Positions 8,715 through 15,302 of a stretch of DNA of 16,931 nt are shown here, piece after piece; the first letter of the stretch is position 1; every line of letters starts with the position of its first letter. Source of the DNA: JANPEF01 sp031413115. Its GTDB lineage: Bacteria; Eisenbacteria; RBG-16-71-46; DASYSL01. The translations under genes were made by a program, and so were the position numbers. Under the pieces are notes generated by a model. That model saw only the letters and a program-made list of their open reading frames with translations. It searched no databases and was not told where the DNA came from. Where the stretch lies: assembly GCA_031413115.1 (NCBI GenBank), contig JANOEH010000175.1, positions 1 to 16,931 of the forward strand, given 5' to 3'.

Positions 8715-10033
8715 TCCCCAACGACGCGTATCGCGCGGCGCTCGAGCGCCTGTACGGTCTCGAACGCGGCAAGACCGGCTTCGGCCTGGCGGGCACGCGC
8801 GCGCTCGTCGAGGCACTCGGCCGCCCCGACCGGGCCTTCCGCTCCGTGCACCTGGCCGGCACCAACGGCAAGGGCTCGACCGCCGCGCTGATCGAGCGCG
8901 GCCTGCGCGCCGCCGGCGCCCGCACCGGATTGTTCACCTCGCCCCATCTCGTCGACTTCCGCGAGCGACTTCGTCTCGACGGCCGCCTCGCGGCAGCCGA
9001 CGATGTCGCACGCGCGCTCGCCCGCGTCGAGGCCGTGCCCGCGCCGCCGGGGCACCCGCGCACGTTTTTCGAGGCCGCGTTCGGCCTCGGCTGCGCGTTG
9101 TTCGCCGAGGCGCACGTCGATTGGGCGGTGCTCGAGTGCGGGCTCGGCGGCCGGCTCGATGCCACGAACGTGGTCACCCCGAGGCTCGCCGTGATCACGC
9201 CGATCGGCCTCGACCATGCCGAAATCCTGGGGGACACACTCGAGGCGATCGCCGGCGAAAAGGCCGGGATCTTCAAGCCCGGCGTCCCGGCCGTGATCGC
9301 CGCCCAGGCTCCGGCCGCCCATTCTGTGCTGGTCCGCATGGCGCAGGCCGTCGACGCGCCGCTCGAGTCGGCGTCCGAACGCGCGCGGCTGGTCGCCATC
9401 GACCACGTCGGCCCCGAAGGCAGCGACGTGCGCTTCGATGTCGACGGCTTCGGCGCGGTCGAAGCCCGGCTGGCACTGGTGGGCCGCCACCAGGTCGGGA
9501 ACGCGCGCACCGCGCTGGCCGTGCTCTCGCTGCTGGCCGCGCGCGAGCCCGGGCTCGGGCTCGATGCCGCTTGTGCCCGCACCGCGCTGTCGAGCGTGCG
9601 CTGGCCCGGGCGTTTCGAGCCCTGCCCGGGCGAGCCTCGGCTGTGGTGGGACGGGGCTCACAATCCCGACGGCGCGCGCGTCGTGCGCGCGGCGTGGCGC
9701 GAGGCGCTGGGCGATCCGCCGGGTACGCTCGTGCTCGGCATCTCGGCCGACAAGGACCTCGACGCGATGCTCGGGGCGTTCGCCGGCCCGTGGCGCCGGG
9801 TGCACGCGGTCGCCGCCGGGACATCGCGCGCCGTGACACCGGAGGCGCTGGCCGCCGCGGTTGGGCGGGCCTGGCCCGGGATCGAAGCGACGGCGCACGC
9901 ATCGGTCGCTGCGGGCATCCATGCCGCGCTCGAGCGGGCGACGGGGGACGAGCGTATTCTCGTCGCCGGCTCCCTGTTCGTCGTCGGCGAGGCGATGAGC
10001 GCCATGGGCGCGGCGGAGGCGGCGTGTTCGTGA
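8711..10033 (+). CDS. folC: bifunctional folylpolyglutamate synthase / dihydrofolate synthase, probable CTG start
   Basis: A protein of about 440 residues that ligates glutamate to dihydropteroate and to tetrahydrofolates. Visible motifs in order: LYGLERGKTGFGL near the N-terminus, P-loop HLAGTNGKGSTAALI, TSPHLVDFRERLRLDG, LECGLGGRLDATNVV, ITPIGLDHAEILGDT, GEKAGIFKPGVPAVIA and, in the C-terminal domain, WWDGAHNPDGARVV. All are well conserved, so the enzyme should be active. No ATG, GTG or TTG occurs in frame between the accD stop and the P-loop strand (the first GTG would remove about 50 conserved residues). The best start is CTG at 8711, giving a CTGA overlap with accD like the neighbouring GTGA/ATGA junctions; ATC at 8714 is an alternative. 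Translation is probably coupled to accD. The stop overlaps the lptD start. Confidence 0.93.
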   Translation: MIPNDAYRAALERLYGLERGKTGFGLAGTRALVEALGRPDRAFRSVHLAGTNGKGSTAALIERGLRAAGARTGLFTSPHLVDFRERLRLDGRLAAADDVARALARVEAVPAPPGHPRTFFEAAFGLGCALFAEAHVDWAVLECGLGGRLDATNVVTPRLAVITPIGLDHAEILGDTLEAIAGEKAGIFKPGVPAVIAAQAPAAHSVLVRMAQAVDAPLESASERARLVAIDHVGPEGSDVRFDVDGFGAVEARLALVGRHQVGNARTALAVLSLLAAREPGLGLDAACARTALSSVRWPGRFEPCPGEPRLWWDGAHNPDGARVVRAAWREALGDPPGTLVLGISADKDLDAMLGAFAGPWRRVHAVAAGTSRAVTPEALAAAVGRAWPGIEATAHASVAAGIHAALERATGDERILVAGSLFVVGEAMSAMGAAEAACS

Positions 10034-13000
10034 GGCGGGTGGCGGCGGTCGCTCTCGCGTTCGGCCTCGCTGCCGTCGCGGCCGTGGTTCCGGTCGCGAG
10101 TCAGGTGGCGCCCCCGGCTCCGGCTCCGGCTGCGCCCGCGCCCGTCGATTCCGCACGCGCGATCGCGGACACAACCGCCGGCATCCGCGATTCCGCCGCC
10201 GTTTCGCGCGACACGACCTTCACACCCGCGACCGCGCCGTTGGCGCGGTCGATCATCACGCAGCCCCGCCGCGGCAGCAGCCCGTACAACGTCGTCGCCG
10301 ATCGCCTCGAGGGGGGGCGCACCGCGCTCGAGGGCGAGGTGATCATGCTCATCGGCAACGTGACGCTGTCGCGCGATGGCACGGTGGTGAAGAGCCAGAC
10401 CGGCCGCTACGTGAAACGCGAGGGCACCATCTACCTGACCGGCGGCGTCGACGCGGTCGACGGCGGGACCCGCGTCACGGCGCTGCAGGCCGCCTACAAC
10501 GAGGCAACCGACTTCCTCACCCTCATGGGGCAAGTGGTCGTGCGCGACAAGGACCTGGTGCTGGAGTCCGACCAGGGCTCGTACGACCAGTCGCGGGGTC
10601 GTGCCGAGCTGTGGAGCCGTGTGCGCGGACGCGACAGCACGCGCACGCTCACCGCCGATCGTGTCACCTACCTGCGCGACGAGCAGGTGGCGCAGGCCCG
10701 CGGCCGCGTCGTCGCCCGCGACTCGACCGAAGGGCTCACGCTCACCGGTGAAGCCATCGACTTCGATCGCCGGCGCGAGTTCGCGTTCGCCACCGCGCGG
10801 CCGACGCTGGTGCAGGCCGCGAAGAACGGCAAGGGCGCGACGACGCTGGTCGGCGACACGATCACCGTCGCCACGCCCGAGCGCATCGCGACCGCCGCCG
10901 GGTCCGTGGTCATCACGCGCGACAGCCTGCGCGCCGAGGCCGGTCGCATGGTGTTCTACGACAAGGAGGAGCGCGGCGTGCTGACCGGCGAGCCCCGCGC
11001 GTGGACCAACGAGGTCGACGTGCGCGGCGACACGCTCGAGATCTTCACCCGCGACCAGGGGATCGACCGCCTGCTCGTGCTCGCCAACGGGCGCATCGAG
11101 TATCAGGCCGATTCCGGCGCGGACGCCGGCGGCAGGAGCCTGCTCACGGCGCAACGCATGGACGTCTGGTTCGACGCCGCGGACGACGGCATCGACAGCC
11201 TCTACGCGAGCGGCAAGGCGGCGAACGAGTTCACGGGAAAGCCGCTGCCCGATCGCCTCTCCGAGTCGAATCGGACGACCGGCGACCTGGTGCGCCTCTA
11301 CTTCGACGGGAAGGACCTGAACGAGGCGATCGTCACCGGCAAGGCCGCGGGCACGTACCGCGCCGAACTCGCCGCGAGCGACACCGCCGGCGCCCGCGGG
11401 AACGCCGTGGAGTACGAGGCCGACCGCATCGTCTTCGAGGTGCCGAAGAACCGCATCCGCCTCGAGGAGAACGCGGTGCTGCGCTACGAGCAGATCGCGC
11501 TGCGCGCGCCCGAGGTCCTGTTCGACGTCAAGCAGCAGGTGCTCGAGGCGCGCGGAAATCCGCAGCTCGAGGACCGCGGCGACACGTTGCGGGGCACGTC
11601 GCTGGCCTACGACCTGGAGACTCGTCGAGGGACGGTGTTTGGCGCGCGCACGCGCTACCAGACCGGGTGGTACGCCGGGGACAAGATCCGCCGCCTCGGC
11701 GACGACGTGATCGATGTCGGCGGCGCGCGCTACTCGACGTGCAACCTCGACGACCCGCACTACGCGTTCCGCTCGGACCGGATGAAGATCTACCTCAAGG
11801 ACAAGATCATCGCCCGGCCGGTGCTGTTCACGCTCAAGCACGTCCCGTTGCTGGCGCTCCCCTTCTACGTGTTCCCCATCCGTCAGGAGCGCACGTCGGG
11901 CCTGCTCGTGCCGCAGATCCAGTTCGGATTCGGCGACGCGACCGGTGGGTACATCCGCAACGCCGGGTACTACTTCGCGCCGAACGACTACACCGACTTC
12001 ACGGTCTCGGGCGACTGGTATCCGCAGGTTCCCTCGTGGGTGCTGCGCGGCGAGGCGCGCTACAAGTCGCTGTACAAGTTCGAGGGCCAGATGCAGGGGT
12101 CGATCGGGCGCTCGTTCTACACCACGGAGGAGCGGAACTGGGACTTCCGCGCCCAGCACGCGCAGACGATCGACGATGCCACGTCGCTCACCGCGCGGGC
12201 CAACTTCACCTCGAGCGCCGACTACACGCGCGACCCGCTCACCGGCTTGCCGCTGGCGAACCGTATCGACCGATTTCTCACCTCGAACCTGACGCTGTCG
12301 CACCGCCGGCCCTGGGCGTCGATCAACCTGGTGCTGTCCCGCCAGGAGGACCTCGATACGAATCCGATCAGCTCGCCGCTGCCCAAGCTGCAGGAGCAGC
12401 TGCCGTCGCTATCGATCGTGCTGCCGTCGCGGACGCTGGGCCGCAAGCCGGGGGCCACCGGCGGGGCGGGCTTCCTGCCCTTCCTGTCGACCACCTACCT
12501 GGGCTTCAATGCGCGCTTCCTCAACGACCGCACGGTCTCGACCTTCCTGCGCCGCGACGAGTCCGGCGCCATCGCGGTGTTCGACACGTCGGTCGCCCGC
12601 CGCGCCTACCAGCACGTGATGACGCTGAACGACAATCGCCGCCTGGGCTTCGTCAACTTCGGGCCGACGTTCCGCTGGACCGAGGTCGTCTACCAGTACG
12701 ACGCGACGGGCAAGTCGCCGTCGGCCGGCGGCACGTGGGCGGCGGGGGCGGGCGCATCGATGACCCTGTATGGCACCTCGCGCGGCGGGTTCGGCCCGAT
12801 CACCTCGATCCGCCACGTGTTCCAACCGATCTTCTCGTACTCGTTCCAGCCCCAGTTCGATCGACTGCGCGTCCAGGTGCCGACCAGCGACACGACGTTC
12901 GCCACCGTCGACCGCTTCCCGCCGTTCGGCGGCATCGGGCTTTCGGGCACGCGACAGAGCTTCCTGTCGGTCAACCTGGTGAACCGCTTCGAGGCGAAGG

Positions 13001-13683
13001 TGCGTACCGAAAAGGGCGAGCGCGTGCTGTCGAACCTGCTTGGCATCGGCATCAACACGGCGTACGACTTCCTGCGCGAGGCCAACGGCCGGGAGACGCC
13101 GTGGCAGCCGATCCAGACCACGGTGCGCATCCAGCCGCCGAACTACGTCAGCGGCGACCTGTCCCTGCGCCACGATCCCGCCGCGGACAAGCTCCTGCGC
13201 AACGCGTCGGCGTCGCTGTCGTTGCGCTTCGCCGGTGGGGGGCGCCCACCGGCGGTCGCCGACATCCCGCTGGCCGGCAACGAGGCGCAGACCCGCGGTC
13301 CGCGCGACGTGCTCGTGCCGTGGAGCCTGTCGACCTCGATCAGTTACGGCGGCAGCCGGAACGTCCTCGAGGACTGGCAGCACAGCGAGTCGGCCAACCT
13401 GGTCGCCGAGCTTCAGCCCACGGCGAACTGGACGGTGCACTACTACAACCAGATCGACCTCAACGAGCGCCGGATCGTGGCCCAGGAGTGGTCGATCACG
13501 CGAACGCTCCATTGCTGGCAGGCGCAGTTCGTCCGCCGGTTCTCGGGGGGAACGGCCGACTACTACTTCAAGATCGGGATCCTCGACCGCCCCGAGATCT
13601 TTCTCGACCGCGGCACTGCCGGGCTGGGGACGATTGGTGGCCTTGGTTCGCTGGGTGGAATCGGGTCCGCGCTCGTGCCCTGA
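10030..13683 (+). CDS. lptD: LPS-assembly outer-membrane protein LptD (OstA/Imp)
   Basis: A large (about 1217 residues; E. coli has 784) LptD that inserts lipopolysaccharide into the outer leaflet. The start is GTG 10030 in a GTGA overlap with folC; GTG 10024 is nearly as good, with GGAGG at 10015-10019. A signal peptide (RRVAAVALAFGLAAVAAVV) precedes an Ala/Pro linker. Then comes an unusually long series of OstA/LptA-like repeats (about 75-560; for example YVKREGTIYLTGGVDAVDG and ARGRVVARDSTEGLTLTGEA) and the barrel domain, opening near TCNLDDPHYAFRSDRMKI and KHVPLLALPFYVFPIRQER. I find only two cysteines, Cys571 in CNLDDPHY and Cys1162 in LHCWQAQF near the C-terminus. They could form a barrel-to-jellyroll disulfide comparable to the E. 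coli ones. The C-terminal tail is glycine-rich. Confidence 0.93.
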   Translation: MRRVAAVALAFGLAAVAAVVPVASQVAPPAPAPAAPAPVDSARAIADTTAGIRDSAAVSRDTTFTPATAPLARSIITQPRRGSSPYNVVADRLEGGRTALEGEVIMLIGNVTLSRDGTVVKSQTGRYVKREGTIYLTGGVDAVDGGTRVTALQAAYNEATDFLTLMGQVVVRDKDLVLESDQGSYDQSRGRAELWSRVRGRDSTRTLTADRVTYLRDEQVAQARGRVVARDSTEGLTLTGEAIDFDRRREFAFATARPTLVQAAKNGKGATTLVGDTITVATPERIATAAGSVVITRDSLRAEAGRMVFYDKEERGVLTGEPRAWTNEVDVRGDTLEIFTRDQGIDRLLVLANGRIEYQADSGADAGGRSLLTAQRMDVWFDAADDGIDSLYASGKAANEFTGKPLPDRLSESNRTTGDLVRLYFDGKDLNEAIVTGKAAGTYRAELAASDTAGARGNAVEYEADRIVFEVPKNRIRLEENAVLRYEQIALRAPEVLFDVKQQVLEARGNPQLEDRGDTLRGTSLAYDLETRRGTVFGARTRYQTGWYAGDKIRRLGDDVIDVGGARYSTCNLDDPHYAFRSDRMKIYLKDKIIARPVLFTLKHVPLLALPFYVFPIRQERTSGLLVPQIQFGFGDATGGYIRNAGYYFAPNDYTDFTVSGDWYPQVPSWVLRGEARYKSLYKFEGQMQGSIGRSFYTTEERNWDFRAQHAQTIDDATSLTARANFTSSADYTRDPLTGLPLANRIDRFLTSNLTLSHRRPWASINLVLSRQEDLDTNPISSPLPKLQEQLPSLSIVLPSRTLGRKPGATGGAGFLPFLSTTYLGFNARFLNDRTVSTFLRRDESGAIAVFDTSVARRAYQHVMTLNDNRRLGFVNFGPTFRWTEVVYQYDATGKSPSAGGTWAAGAGASMTLYGTSRGGFGPITSIRHVFQPIFSYSFQPQFDRLRVQVPTSDTTFATVDRFPPFGGIGLSGTRQSFLSVNLVNRFEAKVRTEKGERVLSNLLGIGINTAYDFLREANGRETPWQPIQTTVRIQPPNYVSGDLSLRHDPAADKLLRNASASLSLRFAGGGRPPAVADIPLAGNEAQTRGPRDVLVPWSLSTSISYGGSRNVLEDWQHSESANLVAELQPTANWTVHYYNQIDLNERRIVAQEWSITRTLHCWQAQFVRRFSGGTADYYFKIGILDRPEIFLDRGTAGLGTIGGLGSLGGIGSALVP

Positions 13684-13755
13684 GCCGCTCACCGGGGTAC
13701 CCCGTCCGCAAGTTGCAAAGCCTTGCCCGCGCGCCGCTTGGGGCGGCGGGGCCGC

Positions 13756-13785
13756 TTGACCGGGGATTTCCCCGGCCCGTACAAT
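13756..13785 (+). promoter_or_regulatory. sigma-70-type promoter for the selenoprotein gene
   Basis: TTGACC at 13756-13761 and TACAAT at 13780-13785 are separated by 18 nt, close to the -35/-10 consensus and rare in such GC-rich DNA. The start codon is 53 nt after the -10 box, so a leader of about 45 nt is expected. The spacer between the two boxes holds a perfect palindrome. Not experimentally shown. Confidence 0.6.
13760..13775. promoter_or_regulatory. palindrome in the promoter spacer (possible operator)
   Basis: CCGGGGA-TT-TCCCCGG is a perfect 7-bp inverted repeat centred between the -35 and -10 boxes, where a bound regulator would block or remodel RNA polymerase. A similar palindrome lies 46 nt downstream. 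The regulator is unknown. Confidence 0.4.
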
Positions 13786-13804
13786 CCGTTCATTCGCCTT
13801 ACCC

Positions 13805-13822
13805 GCCGGGGGGTCCCCCGGC
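13805..13822. promoter_or_regulatory. palindrome in the 5' leader, just before the ribosome site
   Basis: GCCGGGGG-GT-CCCCCGGC is a perfect 8-bp inverted repeat ending 4 nt before the Shine-Dalgarno of the gene at 13839. In RNA the 2-nt centre must open slightly to make a hairpin; in DNA it resembles the promoter-spacer palindrome and could be a second binding site. It may influence translation initiation or RNA stability. Confidence 0.4.
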
Positions 13823-13826
13823 TCAC

Positions 13827-13832
13827 AGGAGG
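13827..13832 (+). promoter_or_regulatory. strong ribosome binding site fixing the start at 13839
   Basis: AGGAGG, a full anti-Shine-Dalgarno match, lies 6 nt before ATG 13839. It fixes the true start of the TGA-containing gene. The downstream restart candidate (TTG 14043) has no such site. Confidence 0.85.
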
Positions 13833-13838
13833 AACTTC

Positions 13839-15191
13839 ATGTCTGTTTCGACGCTGCGCTCGCGGGCGCTCCTGCTCGTGTTCGTGTCCCTCGTCGTCCT
13901 TGGCTGGACGGCGTCGGGCGCGCGCACACAAGGGAAGCTGACGGGCAAGGTGCTCCCGGTCATCAGCACGTCTGATGTGATCGGGTACATCGCGCCCTGC
14001 GGCTGACACACGCCCAAGGGTGGGCTGGCCCGGCGGGCCAGTTTGATCGACAGCACGAGGATCAAGTTCGGTGATGCGGTCGTCGTCGACGCAGGGGACT
14101 GGGCTCCGGATTTCACCAAGCCCAACGAGGCTCCCAAGCTCCAGTTCCTGCTCGAGATGGCGAACCTCATGAACTACGACGCCCTCGGTGTGGGCGAGCG
14201 CGAGCTTGCGTTCGGCCTGCCGACGATCCTGGAACTGGCAGCGAAGTCGAAGTCGCCGCTGATCTCCTCGAACCTGATCGACAAGAAGACGGGCAAGCCC
14301 GTGTTCAAGACGTCGGTCATCGTCAAGAAGGGCGGCGTCAAGGTCGGCATCTTCGCGGTCCTCGGACCGAAGATCGACCTGCCGGGCAACTCCGGCGAGC
14401 TGGTCACGGTCGATGATCCGATCGCGACCGCGCAGGCCATGGTCGCCGAGTTGCGCAAGCAGGCCGACGTCATCATCTGCCTCGCGCACCTGGGCCGGGT
14501 CGAGGGCGAGGATCTCGCCGCGCAGGTGCCGGGGATGGATGTCGTGATTCTCGCGCACCATCCGGGCTTCGTCGCCCAGGGCCGGCGCGTCAACGCGGCG
14601 ATCACGGTGGCCAGCGGTGAGCAGGGCCAGAACGTGGGCTTCACGCAGGTGACGCTCGAAGGCAAGAAGGTGATGGACCTCACCTCGGAGACGAAGATCC
14701 TGATGCCCGAGGTGGGCGACCGTAGTGACATCGCGCGGATGACCAAGGAGCTCGACGACAAGCTGAACGAGGAACAGCGCAAGGCGCAGCAGACGCAGAC
14801 GCTGCAGAACTCGTCGACGGCGCCCGGGTCGGACCAGTATCTGGGCAGCGAGAACTGCCTGAGCTGCCACCCGGCGCAGTACGAGCAGTGGAAGACGACG
14901 CAGCACGCGCACGCCTTCGCCACGCTCGAGCGCACGCAGAAGGATGCGACGCCCGAGTGCGTCCAGTGCCACGTGGTCGGCTTCGGCCGGCCGGGCGGGT
15001 ACCAGAACGCTTCGACGTCGGCGAAGCTCAAGAACGTCGGCTGCGAGTCGTGCCACGGCTATGGCACGCAGCACGACATGTTCGCGAAGACCGGCGGCAA
15101 GGTGGCCGAAGCCGTCTGCCTGACCTGCCACACCCCGGCGAACGACCCGGGCTGGAACTACGCGGCGAAGTTGCCACGCGTCTCGCACTAG
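13839..15191 (+). CDS. probable selenoprotein: exported UshA-like domain with Cys-Gly-Sec motif fused to tetrahaem cytochrome c554-like domain
   Basis: Read through TGA at codon 56, this is a 450-residue exported protein. Residues 1-28 are a signal peptide (two Arg, then LLLVFVSLVVLGW). A UshA/5'-nucleotidase-like domain follows to about 305, with APCG-Sec-HTPKGGLARR at 52-65. Its metallophosphatase metal motifs are partly lost: DAGD (84-87) and LAHLG (His217) remain, but the usual N-D-x-H-G is SDVIG, GNHE is GERE (119-122) and GHTH is AHHPG (His240). A Gln/Ser linker leads to four CxxCH haem sites: CLSCH 340, CVQCH 374, CESCH 402 and CLTCH 427, a cytochrome c554/c'-like tetrahaem module. The adjacent paralogue has Cys at residue 56 with no gap in between. 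Other genes here use TGA as stop. Likely an extracytoplasmic redox protein; substrate unknown. A truncated pseudogene is the alternative. Confidence 0.85.
14004..14006 (+). other. in-frame TGA, probable selenocysteine codon (residue 56)
   Basis: TGA interrupts an otherwise open frame between ATG 13839 and TAG 15189. The downstream paralogue has TGC (15468-15470) at the identical codon in the same P-C-G-x-H-T-P-K-G-G-L-A-R context. A Cys-to-TGA exchange at a conserved Cys with homology continuing on both sides is the standard signature of a selenoprotein. Confidence 0.85.
14021..14045 (+). promoter_or_regulatory. candidate bacterial SECIS hairpin
   Basis: TGGGCTGGCCC (14021-14031) pairs with GGGCCAGTTTG (14035-14045): seven Watson-Crick pairs next to the loop and four G-U wobbles below, with apical loop GGC (14032-14034). 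The loop begins 25 nt after the TGA and has G at its first two positions; both fit the published bacterial SECIS consensus (loop 16-37 nt from UGA, G in the first two loop bases). No bulged U like that of E. coli fdhF is evident. The codons that make this stem (GGT, GGG, CGG, CGG, AGT, TTG) are unusual for this genome, and the Cys paralogue does not have the stem. A shorter competing pairing, GCCC 14012-14015 with GGGC 14022-14025, is possible. Confidence 0.7.
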
Positions 15192-15217
15192 TCGCGGGCT
15201 TCCTCACGCGAACGGAC

Positions 15218-15250
15218 CGGCCGGGGAGGAGACTCCCGGGCCGTTGTTCG
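15218..15250 (+). terminator. probable rho-independent terminator after the selenoprotein gene
   Basis: CGGCCGGGGAG (15218-15228) pairs with CTCCCGGGCCG (15233-15243) at 10 of 11 positions (one G-G mismatch), closed by a GAGA tetraloop of the GNRA type. The stem is followed by TTGTTCG and then TTT, a weak U-tract. It begins 27 nt after the TAG stop. It may only partly separate the two paralogues. Confidence 0.55.
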
Positions 15251-15287
15251 TTTCCGGCGGCGAAGCTCTGCCGCGCGTCTCTCACTG

Positions 15288-15293
15288 AAGGAG
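15288..15293 (+). promoter_or_regulatory. ribosome binding site for the Cys paralogue
   Basis: AAGGAG lies 9 nt before ATG 15303 and supports that start, which gives a complete signal peptide. I see no clear -35/-10 pair in the 111-nt gap, so transcription may come from the upstream promoter past the terminator. Confidence 0.7.
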
Positions 15294-15302
15294 TCCCCTG
15301 CC

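Larger units (their letters stand above)
13684..13838. other. 155-nt intergenic region with promoter and palindromes
   Basis: This non-coding stretch separates the lptD unit from the selenoprotein-type gene. It holds a perfect 12-nt palindrome CGGGGTACCCCG (13693-13704) and a GCCGC/GCGGC hairpin (13733-13737 with 13743-13747) that may help end lptD transcription, although no T-run follows. After these come the promoter, two more palindromes and a strong ribosome site, listed separately. Confidence 0.6.

Noticed and set aside
14004..14006. The TGA as a simple nonsense mutation making a pseudogene
   Set aside because: Promoter, ribosome site, signal peptide and all four haem motifs are intact with no second stop or frameshift, the TGA replaces precisely a Cys codon, and a SECIS-like hairpin follows. 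It is kept only as the alternative.
13839..15191. Genome-wide reassignment of TGA to an amino acid
   Set aside because: TGA is the natural stop of the kinase, porX-like, tsaE, tsaB-rimI, accD, folC and lptD genes here, at positions matching the expected protein ends.
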